Positions 36,520-47,100 are shown, counted from the first letter of the stretch. The stretch: DNA of 64,000 nucleotides from Halalkalibacter krulwichiae (GCF_002109385.1 NZ_CP020814.1:3185501-3249500); one strand, 5' to 3'. Translations and numbers: made by a program. Notes: a model not told the origin generated them from the sequence alone.

Positions 36520-36545
36520 TTACAAAATATTTCAATTATTGTCAA
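36517..36545 (-). promoter_or_regulatory. Sigma-A promoter of the methylmalonyl-CoA operon
   Basis: On the minus strand TTGACA (36545-36540) and TAAAAT (36522-36517) with a 17-base spacer ending in TG, an extended -10. It lies about 70 bases upstream of the TetR start. Confidence 0.8.
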
Positions 36546-36555
36546 TTGATTATTT

Positions 36556-36569
36556 TGTAACCGTTTACA
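36556..36569. promoter_or_regulatory. cre-like site (CcpA)
   Basis: TGTAACCGTTTACA fits the cre consensus TGWAANCGNTNWCA at every defined position. It lies 11 bases upstream of the -35 of the methylmalonyl-CoA promoter, consistent with carbon-catabolite control of this operon. Confidence 0.6.
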
Positions 36570-36688
36570 CTATTATCTTAAATCTTTCATCTTTTGTAAA
36601 TATGTATTTTTCAAAAGAGCATTAAATACCTATAACCTAAACATTTCTCTTGTGCACACCGTTTTACTATTTATTCACTTAGATGCAT

Positions 36689-36726
36689 AAAAAAGACATT
36701 CAGGCCTCGACCTAAATGTCTTTTTT
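36689..36726. terminator. Bidirectional terminator
   Basis: AAAAAAGACATT and AATGTCTTTTTT pair around an AGG/CCT inner stem. It follows the IDEAL-domain gene on the minus strand. The rest of the gap 36570-36688 shows nothing clear. Confidence 0.85.
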
Positions 36727-36743
36727 ATTTCTTACTATATAAG

Positions 36744-37040
36744 TCAGTCAAAATTCAAGTAAAGCTCAAACCCGTTTTCACTAACCGTTTTTCCTTCTTG
36801 ATGTGATTCAATCAGCTGAATATATTCTGCTGTTGCTTCTGTAAATAATTGCTCATCTTTTGTAACTAGAGCATGATCGATCCGATCGTATAACTGTTTC
36901 TTTTTGTAATAATAAAAGGAGTATTCAAGAACAGCTTGTGCGTAAAGAGATTTTACCGTATCTTCAGATCTTGATTCTAAACTGCGAATTACTTTCAACT
37001 GTCTCGTAACATTAGGGTCCATCGCAAAATCATTCAACAT
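36744..37040 (-). CDS. IDEAL domain protein
   Basis: A 98-residue cytosolic protein. The central IDEAL domain is recognisable: SLYAQAVLEYSFYYYKKK, then the signature-like RIDHALVTKDEQLFTEAT. IDEAL domains occur in Bacillus ComK, YpiB, YpbD and similar adaptor-like proteins. A strong AGGAGG lies seven bases before the ATG. It stands alone, with a terminator directly downstream. Confidence 0.82.
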   Translation of the reverse strand: MLNDFAMDPNVTRQLKVIRSLESRSEDTVKSLYAQAVLEYSFYYYKKKQLYDRIDHALVTKDEQLFTEATAEYIQLIESHQEGKTVSENGFELYLNFD

Positions 37041-37170
37041 ATGTATCCCTCCTGTAATCTGTTACTTCTAAAATACCCGTTTGGTAAATGTTTCAAACAT
37101 CTTATTCATGAAAATTATTAACATCATAACCAGAAGTATAGATTAAGGTGATACAGGTAAATGTTAGTTC

Positions 37171-37947
37171 CTATTTGCTAGACGACTGTTCCCCACGAGC
37201 TAATCGTTTCTCAGGTGAGAGCTTTGGACATGAAAAACAATAATTACCTTCTGCCTTCAGATAACTCATACAACAAGCCGCCTTTATTCGCACTGATTTA
37301 TTCGCGTCTTGCCAACTAGAAACATAACGGAATGTTACATCATAAGGATTTCGCTTCAATCCAAAAACGCTAGGTGTAATTGATTTTAGCAGTTCAAGAT
37401 TTATTTCGACCTGTTTTGCATCCCCATTATTGATCCAGGAATCAATATGATTATAAAAAGGATTGGCTATTAGTCCCCATGTCTGTTGGATGGAAAGTCC
37501 AGACGATTTTGAAATACCTTCAAACAACGGTCTACATGTTGCAAAAAGCTGTGATAGGTTTTCTCGAATATACTCTAGTCGTCCAGCCAGCGGAACCTCC
37601 TCTAATATAGGTTGTATGACTTCCATATATGCATCTTTCCCTTCATCAACGAAGGCTAATTGCTGATAAGATAACGACTTATTTTCAACAAATAGAAAGT
37701 AAAGGTGAGCCGTTACTAAATTGCCCAACCACTTCATCATATTTGCCCCACCTGCTCTATGGTCAGTCGCCTGAATGCATTCCGTTCTTTTTTCAATAAG
37801 AGACTCGAGCATTTGCTTTTCTACTATATGATTTAAATCAAGTCCTCGAATTTCCTCAGGACGATCAACAACTTTTATAAAAAAGGTATCTAATGTTTCA
37901 TGATATTTTTGTTTCAACGTCATTCTCTCCATTCTCTTACAAATCAT
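37171..37947 (-). CDS. FhuF-like iron-sulfur protein (putative ferric-siderophore reductase)
   Basis: A 258-residue protein whose C-terminus carries CCMSYLKAEGNYCFSC (CC-x10-C-x2-C at about 225-240), the 2Fe-2S ligand pattern of FhuF-type siderophore reductases. The N-terminal part is helical and divergent; AGGANMMKWLGNLVTAHLYFL resembles the family core. It probably releases iron from siderophores in the cytosol. Several ATGs near the start (37947, 37932, 37923) leave the N-terminus uncertain. No siderophore transporter is adjacent. Confidence 0.72.
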   Translation of the reverse strand: MICKRMERMTLKQKYHETLDTFFIKVVDRPEEIRGLDLNHIVEKQMLESLIEKRTECIQATDHRAGGANMMKWLGNLVTAHLYFLFVENKSLSYQQLAFVDEGKDAYMEVIQPILEEVPLAGRLEYIRENLSQLFATCRPLFEGISKSSGLSIQQTWGLIANPFYNHIDSWINNGDAKQVEINLELLKSITPSVFGLKRNPYDVTFRYVSSWQDANKSVRIKAACCMSYLKAEGNYCFSCPKLSPEKRLARGEQSSSK

Positions 37948-38036
37948 TTACAAGCTAGTAACTTCTATTATCATACTAAAAAACCCTAGTCTGGGATTTT
38001 TAAAATCATAAATGTAAATAAAAAAGGATTAGCTCT

Positions 38037-38696
38037 CTACATTCCCTCATCTTCAAAACGTTTCAAGTCATTTTTATGTCCAATCACTATAAGAATATCA
38101 TCTCTTTCAATATGATCAGTAGGTGTCGGAGCAATATTGATGTCTTCGCCTCTTTTGATTCCTAATATTGTACAGCCATACTTTGCACGAATATCTAAAT
38201 CAATTAAAGATTTTTTCGCTACTTTATTCGTTGCAATTAATTCGACAATACTGTAATCAGCAGAAAGCTCTATGTAATCAACAATTTTTTCTGAAGTTAA
38301 ATGCTGAGCAATCCGAATCCCCATATCTTGTTCAGGGTGAACGATTCTATCAGCGCCTATTTTTTCTAGGACTCTTTGATGGTAATAATTTTGTGCTTTG
38401 ACCCAAACGTTCTCGACACCAAATTCTTTTAGAACGAGCGTGCACAATATACTTGATTGAATATCCCCACTAATCGCAACGACTACATAATCAAAATTCC
38501 GAATCCCTAACGACTGTAATGCTTTTTCATCCGTCGCATTAGCAATGGCACTATGAGTCGAATAGCGTGTCATTTCATTTACTTTTTCTTCATTAGAATC
38601 AATGGCTAAAACTTGATGACCTTGTTTATAAAGTTCCTTACAAACACTGCTGCCAAATCGCCCGAGTCCAATTACAGCAAATTGTTTTTTTACCAT
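38037..38696 (-). CDS. ktrC: Ktr/Trk potassium uptake regulatory subunit (RCK)
   Basis: A 219-residue cytosolic RCK protein: N-terminal NAD/ATP-binding Rossmann fold (GLGRFGSSVCKEL, GxGxxG near 10) to about residue 140, and a C-terminal TrkA_C domain (ILGIKRGEDINI). It gates a KtrB/KtrD-type potassium channel in response to nucleotides. No membrane subunit lies beside it, as for B. subtilis ktrC, but ktrA cannot be excluded. Confidence 0.85.
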   Translation of the reverse strand: MVKKQFAVIGLGRFGSSVCKELYKQGHQVLAIDSNEEKVNEMTRYSTHSAIANATDEKALQSLGIRNFDYVVVAISGDIQSSILCTLVLKEFGVENVWVKAQNYYHQRVLEKIGADRIVHPEQDMGIRIAQHLTSEKIVDYIELSADYSIVELIATNKVAKKSLIDLDIRAKYGCTILGIKRGEDINIAPTPTDHIERDDILIVIGHKNDLKRFEDEGM

Positions 38697-38847
38697 TTTA
38701 TTCTACTCTCCTCTACCATGAGAATCTTCATGTTCATTTTTTCTTTCTATTTCTCATTATACCATTCATCTATTAGCTCAGCGAAATTCCATTCCCTATC
38801 TTATGTATTTATTTTGCTGACCATGTTTACTGATCGTTCCTGAGGCT

Positions 38848-38888
38848 AAAAAAACACCCTCAACTTTTATTCCAATCGTTGAGGGTGT
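38848..38888 (-). terminator. Terminator of cheA-cheW-cheY
   Basis: ACACCCTCAAC pairs with GTTGAGGGTGT; on the minus strand a T run follows. It begins about eight bases after cheY. Confidence 0.9.
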
Positions 38889-38895
38889 ACCGACA

Positions 38896-39255
38896 TTAGC
38901 TTAACACTTTTTTAATTGCTTCTATTACACGGTCTGCTTGAAAAGGTTTTACGATAAAATCCTTTGCACCGGACTGAATCGCATCAATTACCATTGATTG
39001 TTGGCCCATTGCAGAGCACATAATCACTTTTGCGCTCGCATCTACTTGTTTAATTTCCTTTAATGCTTGAATCCCATCCATCTCTGGCATCGTAATATCC
39101 ATTGTTACAAGATCTGGTTTTAATTCCTTGTATCTCTCAACTGCTTCAGCTCCATTAGCGGCTTCACCCGCGATGTCGAAACCATTTTTCATTAAAATAT
39201 CCTTTATCATCATTCGCATAAACGCTGCATCATCAACAATTAGTACTGACGCCAT
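38896..39255 (-). CDS. cheY: Chemotaxis response regulator CheY
   Basis: A 119-residue single receiver domain, nearly colinear with B. subtilis CheY. Phospho-acceptor Asp53 is in LVTMDITMPEMDG, acidic residues are in IVDDAAFMR, and the conserved Lys is in FIVKPFQADRV near 103. The ATG at 39255 has GAGGTG seven bases upstream. It binds the flagellar switch when phosphorylated by CheA. It is last in a cheA-cheW-cheY unit. Confidence 0.93.
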   Translation of the reverse strand: MASVLIVDDAAFMRMMIKDILMKNGFDIAGEAANGAEAVERYKELKPDLVTMDITMPEMDGIQALKEIKQVDASAKVIMCSAMGQQSMVIDAIQSGAKDFIVKPFQADRVIEAIKKVLS

Positions 39256-39283
39256 TCGATTCACCTCATTACAATTCTCAAAA

Positions 39284-39724
39284 TTATGCTATTACTTTGT
39301 CTAAATCTAGTAACGTAAATAATCGATTCTGAAGCTTTACAACACCTCTTAAATAATCGATTTCTTTTCCTCCAATGACTTCCGGCGGAGGCTCTATCTT
39401 TTCTATTGGAATATCAATTACATCATTAGCCCCATCAACAATCATTCCCATTTCAAGTTGACCTTTTGAAATGACCAAAATGCGTGTTGCATCATCGATT
39501 TCTTTTTCTTCAATTCCAAATCGTTTTCTCAAATCAATGATTGGGGTTATCACTCCACGTAAATTCATTACCCCTGTTACAAAGGGAAACGTACGAGGAA
39601 TACGTGTAACGGGCTGCATTCTCTCAATAGATTGAATATAATCCACTTCGATTGCATATTCTTCATCTTTTAATTGAAAGATAATCACTTTCATTTCTTG
39701 TTTACTAATTATTTCAGTAGACAA
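39284..39724 (-). CDS. cheW: Chemotaxis adaptor CheW
   Basis: A 146-residue SH3-like adaptor linking receptors to CheA; typical segments are MNLRGVITPIIDLRKRFG and MIVDGANDVIDI. I prefer a TTG start at 39724, giving MSTEI..., with AGGAGG nine bases upstream. An ATG at 39748 overlaps the cheA stop (TAATG) but lacks a site. The position between cheA and cheY matches its job in the array. Confidence 0.9.
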   Translation of the reverse strand: MSTEIISKQEMKVIIFQLKDEEYAIEVDYIQSIERMQPVTRIPRTFPFVTGVMNLRGVITPIIDLRKRFGIEEKEIDDATRILVISKGQLEMGMIVDGANDVIDIPIEKIEPPPEVIGGKEIDYLRGVVKLQNRLFTLLDLDKVIA

Positions 39725-39747
39725 CTCCGTTGACCTCCTCATGTTCA

Positions 39748-41772
39748 TTACTTGATTAAAGCATTCGTATCTATAATCAAAGCAACTTGCCCATTTCCAA
39801 GAATAGTAGCACCTGAAATCGCAAATACTTCTTTCAAATAATTCCCAAGTGATTTTAGAACAACATCATGCTGACCGATCAAAGAATCGACAACAAGTCC
39901 TGCTACCTTGTTTCCTTTATGAACAATAACTAATGAATATGACTCTTCTTCTAGTTGACTACCAGGAACTTCAAAAATCTCCTTCAAAAAGACAAGAGGA
40001 ATAACTTTCCCTCTGAAATCAATGACCTTTTGATTATGAGAGTTAAAAACATCTTTTGTATTCACAATTGCCGTTTCAATGATAGATGATAATGGTATTG
40101 CATATTTCTCATTTTGTAATTCAACGAGCATTACATCTATAATCGAGAGTGTTAAAGGCAGTTGAATGGAGAATACAGAGCCTTTCCCTACCTCAGAGTT
40201 GACTGTCACAACTCCACCTAACGATTCAAACGTGTTTCTCACGACATCAAGACCAACACCACGTCCAGATACATCTGTTATTTTGTCAGCTGTACTGAAT
40301 CCTGAAGAAAATAACAAAGAAAATACTTGTTGGTCGGACATTTTAGAAGCTTCTTCTTCTGTTACGACACCATTCGTTAGTGCTTTCTTCAGAACTTTTT
40401 CACGGTCAATTCCAGAACCATCGTCCTCAATTTCAATAAAGACATTATTGCCACTATGAAAGGCTTTTAGAAGCACTGTTCCTTCTTCAGGCTTGCCCGC
40501 CGCTAGTCGTTTTTCTGGTGTTTCAATACCATGGTCTATGGAATTACGTAATAAATGAACGAGAGGATCTCCAATTTCATCAAGTATCGTTCGATCAAGC
40601 TCTGTTTCGGCCCCTATAATTTGCAAATTAACCTTTTTATTTAAATCTTTTGATAGACTCCGTACCATTCTAGGAAAACGATTAAAAACTTGTTCAACTG
40701 GCATCATTCTCATATTCAAGATGATTTCTTGTAAATCTCCGGAAATGCGTGACATTCTTTCAACCGTTTCATTCAATTCATTATTGTTCAATTCACTGGC
40801 AATCTGTTCAAGTCGACCACGATCTATAACCAATTCCTCAAATAAATTCATTAGGACGTCTAGTCGTTCAATGTTCACACGTATCGTTTTGTTAAGTTCT
40901 GTTTTCTGCTTTGGTGGCTTTTCTATTCCATCCGGTTTCACTGTCTCAATTGGCATTTCTACATTCTTAACTTCCACTTGTTCTTCTAGTACTTCCTCTG
41001 AAGAAGAAAGTTTGCCAACTTCAACGCCTTGTATATCTACGCTATCAATCTCAGAAATGTTTAAAATACGATCCTTAATTTCTTCCATTTGAATCTTTGA
41101 AAGGACTGTTACTAAAAAGTCTGAATCAAACTTTTCTTGCTCTAAGTCTTCTGCAACTGGCGTAGATTTAATAACTTCTCCTATCTGCTCCAATACATCA
41201 AAGACCATAAAGACACGGGCAGCTTTCAACACCACTTGTGGATCAAGTGTTATTTTCATCAAGTAGATATTGTACCCTTGTTCAAATGATTGCTCTATAA
41301 TGGTCCGTTCAAATTGATCATATTGTTCGATCGTCTGAAGGTCAGTGTCACTTTCTATGCTCTTTGTCGATGGTGCTATTACATCGTTGGCGTTTCTATT
41401 CTCAATCTGTTCTAATTGCTTGATCGCTTCGGAGACATCGCGTTTCCCTTCCCCACCTGAAGCTATATCTGTTACCATAGCTTCTAAATCATCAAGCGCT
41501 AAGAAAACAACATCTAAAACAGAAGGATTGACTTCTAGTTTGTCATTGCGAATTAGGTCTAACACATTCTCCATGTTATGCGTTAGATGAGCAAGGTCTT
41601 CAAATCCCATTGTTGCAGCCATTCCTTTTAACGTATGAGCGGACCTGAAAACTTCACTCACAATTGATCGATCATGTGGAGCCTGTTCTAGTTTTAATAA
41701 ATTATCGTTGATTGCCTGCAGATGTTCTTGACTTTCATCAATAAATAAGTCTAAATACTCTGTATTGATCAA
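39748..41772 (-). CDS. cheA: Chemotaxis histidine kinase CheA
   Basis: A 674-residue kinase: P1 Hpt domain with phospho-acceptor His46 in AHTLKGMAA, P2-like region to about 300, P3 dimerisation around 335-395, the ATPase (HLLRNSIDHGIETP, GRGVGLDVV) about 395-580 and a C-terminal CheW domain. Upstream codons are open to 41889, but the TTG at 41772 with GAGGTG nine bases before it places the Hpt His at residue 46 as in B. subtilis. It is first in the cheA-cheW-cheY unit, outside a flagellar operon. Confidence 0.92.
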   Translation of the reverse strand: MINTEYLDLFIDESQEHLQAINDNLLKLEQAPHDRSIVSEVFRSAHTLKGMAATMGFEDLAHLTHNMENVLDLIRNDKLEVNPSVLDVVFLALDDLEAMVTDIASGGEGKRDVSEAIKQLEQIENRNANDVIAPSTKSIESDTDLQTIEQYDQFERTIIEQSFEQGYNIYLMKITLDPQVVLKAARVFMVFDVLEQIGEVIKSTPVAEDLEQEKFDSDFLVTVLSKIQMEEIKDRILNISEIDSVDIQGVEVGKLSSSEEVLEEQVEVKNVEMPIETVKPDGIEKPPKQKTELNKTIRVNIERLDVLMNLFEELVIDRGRLEQIASELNNNELNETVERMSRISGDLQEIILNMRMMPVEQVFNRFPRMVRSLSKDLNKKVNLQIIGAETELDRTILDEIGDPLVHLLRNSIDHGIETPEKRLAAGKPEEGTVLLKAFHSGNNVFIEIEDDGSGIDREKVLKKALTNGVVTEEEASKMSDQQVFSLLFSSGFSTADKITDVSGRGVGLDVVRNTFESLGGVVTVNSEVGKGSVFSIQLPLTLSIIDVMLVELQNEKYAIPLSSIIETAIVNTKDVFNSHNQKVIDFRGKVIPLVFLKEIFEVPGSQLEEESYSLVIVHKGNKVAGLVVDSLIGQHDVVLKSLGNYLKEVFAISGATILGNGQVALIIDTNALIK

Positions 41773-41879
41773 GATCTCATTCACCTCGATGTTCTCTACC
41801 ATTGCATACACATACAATCTTTCCATTAATCGACAAGAAGTACTTTTTGTCATCATAGCATACCTTTTTGTAAAAAAGT

Positions 41880-41905
41880 ATATAGGCATAGGAGATTTGT
41901 ATTAG
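41880..41905 (-). promoter_or_regulatory. Possible sigma-D promoter of cheAWY
   Basis: On the minus strand CTAA (41905-41902), 14 bases, then GCCTATAT (41887-41880), against a sigma-D pattern of TAAA-N15-GCCGATAT. It is about 110 bases before cheA. One mismatch in each element and short spacing lower confidence. Confidence 0.4.
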
Positions 41906-41928
41906 TTTGTATGACCCGTCACAAAATC

Positions 41929-43611
41929 TTAAATTATTTTTGTCCTTAAATATTTTTGGTAATCTGACATACATAATGGTTTGGTATAATAATAGCCTTG
42001 TACTTTGTTACAATTCTGCTTTTGCAAAAACATAAGCTGTTGTTCTGTTTCAACGCCTTCCGCAATTACTGAGATCTCCAGATAGTGAGCGAGATTAATA
42101 ATCATCGAAATGATCCCCTCACTTTGTTTCCCCTGACCAATATTACGGACAAAAGATTGATCTATTTTCAATTCTTGAATTGGAAGCTGACTTACATATT
42201 GTAATGAACTATAACCTGTACCAAAATCATCTAAACTGATTTTCACTCCTAAAGCCAGTAAACGATTTAATATATTGACCGTACGGTCAATATCGATTGT
42301 TACACTTTCAGTAACTTCGAGTTCTAATAAACGTGGCGCTAAACAAGAATCATGGAGGGCACCTTCAACTTGTTTGACAATGTCTCTATGGAGAAACTGA
42401 CGTAATGAAAGATTGACAGACATCGGAACTTGCGGAAAGCCCATATTAACTAGTTTTTTCTTTTGATAGCAAGCTTCTCTTAAAACCCACTCTCCAATCG
42501 AAACAATGAGTCCGGTTTCTTCAGCCACAGTAAGAAACTTCACTGGACTTATAAGACCTTCTGTTGGGTGATTCCAGCGAACTAACACTTCTTCACCACA
42601 GTATTGATTCGTTTTAAGATCAAACTGCGGTTGAAAATAAAGAGAAAACTCCCCTCTTTCTAACGCGCGGCGCAAATCATTTTCAACATAGAATTTTTCA
42701 TGTAGCAAAAATCTCATTTCACTCTGAAACAATTTATTGGCATCTCCACCATCGGCCTTAGCTCGGTACAATGCAGCATCAGCTGATTTAATTAACGACT
42801 CTGCATCTTTAGCGCATTCTGGAAAAATAGCTATACCAATGCTACCTGTTAACGTGAATTCATACTCATCGATCAATAAAGGATATCGAATTTCTTCAAG
42901 CAGTTTCTCCGCCGTTTGTTTTGCTTCATTAACATTTTCCAACTCAGGTAAAAGAACAACAAATTCATCCCCACCAACCCTTGTGATAATAGCAGAATCA
43001 GGCAATGCATCCCGCAATCGTAAGGCAACTAGCTTAAGAGCTTGATCCCCTAAATAATGCCCTAACGTATCATTCACAAGCTTGAAACGATCTAGATCAA
43101 TAAATAAAACAGCAAGTTTCTCTTTCCTAACAGTTGTACTTGCAAGAGATGCTGTTAGCTTTTCCATTAAATATCTTCGATTTGGCAGTCCTGTTAATTC
43201 ATCTTCCATAGCCAATTGACTTACTTTTAATTGGTCAGTAATGTCCTCGATAATTCCAATCACCTCATGCACCTTGTCATTTTCTTGAATGGGAATGACC
43301 GAAACATTAACTATTGGATGATTGGGCACCGCATAATTGAATTGCATTGAAACGGTAACACGTTGACCACTTAAAGCAAGTTGAAATAATTGTTTCAATT
43401 GTCGATGATCTTCTTTGTTAAAAAGACTATAAAAATTTTTTTTGAGAAGTTCCTCTTCACCATATCCTGTCATCTCACTAGCCGCGGGGTTAATCTTAGT
43501 AATAAGAGCAGACGAACTTAAATGAAATATAGCACTTGGACTGTGCAAGAAAAGAGATTGATAATACTGTTCACTTTTTTTTACTACCTTACATTTTTCA
43601 GTACCGCTCAT
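41929..43611 (-). CDS. PAS-GGDEF-EAL cyclic di-GMP signalling protein
   Basis: A 560-residue protein: PAS domain (about 12-130), GGDEF domain (about 135-300) with intact RVGGDEF near 213, and EAL domain (about 310-560) with EEVLVRW near 340, plus DDFGTGYSSL and EGVET. Both catalytic signatures look complete, so it may make or degrade cyclic di-GMP. It contains no membrane segment. It is next to cheA, in line with a motility role, but the two are probably separate transcription units. Confidence 0.88.
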   Translation of the reverse strand: MSGTEKCKVVKKSEQYYQSLFLHSPSAIFHLSSSALITKINPAASEMTGYGEEELLKKNFYSLFNKEDHRQLKQLFQLALSGQRVTVSMQFNYAVPNHPIVNVSVIPIQENDKVHEVIGIIEDITDQLKVSQLAMEDELTGLPNRRYLMEKLTASLASTTVRKEKLAVLFIDLDRFKLVNDTLGHYLGDQALKLVALRLRDALPDSAIITRVGGDEFVVLLPELENVNEAKQTAEKLLEEIRYPLLIDEYEFTLTGSIGIAIFPECAKDAESLIKSADAALYRAKADGGDANKLFQSEMRFLLHEKFYVENDLRRALERGEFSLYFQPQFDLKTNQYCGEEVLVRWNHPTEGLISPVKFLTVAEETGLIVSIGEWVLREACYQKKKLVNMGFPQVPMSVNLSLRQFLHRDIVKQVEGALHDSCLAPRLLELEVTESVTIDIDRTVNILNRLLALGVKISLDDFGTGYSSLQYVSQLPIQELKIDQSFVRNIGQGKQSEGIISMIINLAHYLEISVIAEGVETEQQLMFLQKQNCNKVQGYYYTKPLCMSDYQKYLRTKII

Positions 43612-43806
43612 TTCTCACATCACTTTCTGCCCAGTAATTCTGGCTTCTTCTTTTATATCGTATATTTTTAATAAATCTTAAGTGGAATTTATGATAATAA
43701 CAAACTTTTTATGTAAAACTGTAACACACATGCAACATTATATGTTTTCCTATAAAATTAATCTGTTTCTTCAAACTAGAGTTCCAGTTACATTCCACAT
43801 AACAAC

Positions 43807-43845
43807 TTAAAGCCCAACGACATAAGACATATTAAATGTCATCAT
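43807..43845 (-). CDS. Possible 12-codon leader ORF
   Basis: ATG ATG ... TAA encoding 12 residues (MMTFNMSYVVGL), with TAGGAG seven bases upstream. It is about 195 bases before the GGDEF-EAL gene. It could be a leader peptide or chance. The remainder of the 492-base gap 43612-44103 holds only palindromic repeat copy 5. Confidence 0.2.
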   Translation of the reverse strand: MMTFNMSYVVGL

Positions 43846-43947
43846 CGTCACACTCCTATATTTTATCATAACTGCTTTCTTGCAAAGTTAACATAAAATG
43901 GTAATGATTGTTACAACTTTAATACTTTAGGGGAATATTGTGAAAGA

Positions 43948-43987
43948 GGCCGTCTCAAAAGGTCTTTTGACCTTTTGAAACGCCCCC
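43948..43987. repeat. Intergenic palindromic repeat, copy 5
   Basis: GGCCGTCTCAAAAGGT pairs with ACCTTTTGAAACGCCC, loop about seven bases. It lies about 115 bases downstream of the AddA-like gene. Confidence 0.75.
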
Positions 43988-44103
43988 GAAGCAATAAGCG
44001 AAATCGCTATATTTTTAAAAAAGCTTTCTCTCAAGGTGTCTAACGAATCAAGCTATTTCATCTATGAGTAAGACTTTTAAGACAGCCTTATCCTTCAAAA
44101 TAG

Positions 44104-47100
44104 CTACAGTGACTCAAAAGTGGATACCAACTCTTGATAAGCGCTTTTAGGCGCTTGCTGCTCTCGTAATGTAACCATCGTTCGAATTGCTTTGCGAATC
44201 TTGTTCTCTTGATTAGTGTTACTCTCAAGTGAATGCAATGGCGCAGCTTCATCACGAAACACAAATAACGAGAGTTCATCTATTAACTCCTTCGTTTCTT
44301 GCTCATAAGCTATTTTATAAAGGACAAGCTGAGGCCAGTAAAACTCTAGTAGTTCGGATCCAGATTTTTTTATATGGTTCGTCTTAAAATCAATCAAATG
44401 TCGTTTTCCATTTTTAATCGCCACTTTATCAATTTCACCGATGATTTCTGCTCCTTCAATAAACGTGGAAAACCCCCACTCGTTAATAAGTGTTTCACCC
44501 AAATGTTCCTTCACTTCGTCCGTATACACTTGCATTAATTTTTGCATTTGTGTTTCATATTGAAGACTACCATCCAACTCCTCTTCACGTAGAGCCTGGA
44601 CTAATGCTTGTTCTTGAGGTAAGCCACTATCACGTAATTCACATGCACGGTGAACCAAAGAGCCCAATCTTGAAGCATCTACTTGATACTTCTTATCATA
44701 CAAACGAGGTTCATCATTGAATAATATGATTTCTGGTATACCAATCACATGCTTATTAAAGTAAGCAATAGGATCCTTGATAAACAACATCACTTCAGAA
44801 ACGGAAAAGCTAATAGGTACTTTATTTTTTTCAACCTTTGTAGGCGGAGTGTAAATAGACTGAAGATCTTGAACGTTCTCTTGGTCTATTATCTCATTAT
44901 TTGTGACGATATTCTTTGACAAGTTCGTTTGTTCAAGCGCTCCTTGAGTCATGTCAAGCCATGTATGAGAAGCCTTTGACTGTTCACCAATCATATACAA
45001 ATAATCACGCGCTCTTGTCATCGCAACATAAAATAAACGTTTTGCTTCCTCTCTTGCCTCAGCATTTGCACGGTCTTTGACGATTCCAAAAGCAGGTGTT
45101 TCATGTACAATTGAGTCTTCTTCAAATTCACTTAAATCCATCTCGACATTTAGAACAATCCCAAAATCGGCATGGAATCGAATACTCCCTTTATCACCTT
45201 TGTTTTGTCTTTCTAGTTGCGGAAGACAGACAATTGGAAACTCCAATCCTTTGGAAGCATGAACAGTCATAATTTGAATGACATCACCATCTACCCGCTC
45301 AACCTCAGATTCACCTTCTTTTTCACTAAGAGCAATACGCTCCTCTAACTCCATTAGAATGGTTTCTAAATCTTTGTTATTCGTTCCAGCGATTGTCTGA
45401 ATAAGCTTTTCTACATTTCTAACTTTCTGCAAACCATTTTGTTGAAGAAAAAGAGCCGTCCGTAATCCTGTCTCATTAAAAATAGAGTCCAGCGTGGCTT
45501 CTAATGTTGCTTTGGGTCTAAATGGCGTCCAGGTTTCTAGCCACTTTTGCACAAATTGACATGCCTTTTGGATATGAGTAGGTAATTGATTGTATGAAGA
45601 ATGCCTTTGATCATAAACCAATTGATAAAGAGCTTCATTTTCCCCTATTTCAGATTTCAACGTAAGAAAATCATCGACTGTTAAGCCACAGATCGGATTA
45701 CGAAGAATCGCCAATAGATGTAATTCTTCAAAGGGACGGTTTAGCCATCTCAGAAAGGTGACAAAATCTATAATCTCTTGCCTTTCATAAAATCCTACCC
45801 CACCACTGACAACATACGGAATCCCTTTATTCATTAAAGCTCGTTCAAGTGTAAGAAGATGTGACCTTGCGGGAATAAGAATGGCAATATCTCCCCAGCT
45901 CGGTTTGACCCAACGATCATCCTTATTGACTCGTGGGAAGCCAGTATGAATCATTTCTACTAAACGATTGGCTAACACATCATATGAATGAAGACAATCA
46001 GCTTCGTTTTCATTCTCAAGTATGGTTAACTCGACTCTTTTCTCATTTAATTGTTCGCTTTGTCTATGTGCTTCTAGTGGTGCATAAACCGTTTCATATG
46101 AATGTGTTCTTTTTGAGACCATTGCATAAGAAAACAATTCATTTACAGCTTCGATAACCGGTGCTTGAGTTCGGTAATTTTGGTTCATTAATATTACCTC
46201 TGCATCTTCAAGAGAATGAGCCAAATCCTCACGTTCATTCATTAAGCTCACATTTGCTCCGCGGAAACGGTAGATCGATTGTTTTTGATCTCCAACAATA
46301 AATTGAAAAGCTGGTTCTATTCGTTCCAACATTTCAAGTTGAAGTCGATTTGTATCCTGAAATTCATCGACCATCATATGGCGGAATTGTTTTTGACTCA
46401 CTTCTTTAATAGCCTCATGTTGCAATAAAGCAACCGCTTTTTGCTGTAAATCTGAAAAATCTAGCATCCCTGCAATTTTCTTTTCATACATATATCGCCT
46501 TGAGAACTCTTTCAACAATTGAACAAACCGTTTAGTAATCTCTCTTGTTTGTTCATCTACGACACCATCTCCCCCAATTTCCTTCCATTTTTCCTTAAAG
46601 GGTTTCCAATAGCCTTCAAATAGTTCGTATAAAGATGTAACTTTCTCAGACCATCGTTTATCTGAACGCGAAGGCATTAATGGTTCAACTTTGCTCATAT
46701 AATGTGTTGGCTCTTCTGATCCTGTTATTGATTGAAAACCTTCTGTGATTCTTTCGACATGACTTTTTTGAGCTTTTGTTAAATCACCACCTAGAGGAAA
46801 TGCTTCGATACACCGAACCGCATTTTCATGGAAATGCTTTACTATCTCAACTTGAGCTTGTAATTTCGCTTGCTTTTGTTTTTCTAGCATTTCATCCACA
46901 TGTAATGTCATAATTGCTTGTTCGCCAACTACAAACTCACGAATGTCATCATGAACCTTTTCTACATATTCAAACAATTGATTTTTACTCATTACTTGTA
47001 GAAGTGGCAGAGCCAATTCATGGTGTTCCTTTTCTTCTAACATTGTTTTTAATATGGAACGTTTACGACTCCTTGCCTCGACATCATCAATGACACGACT

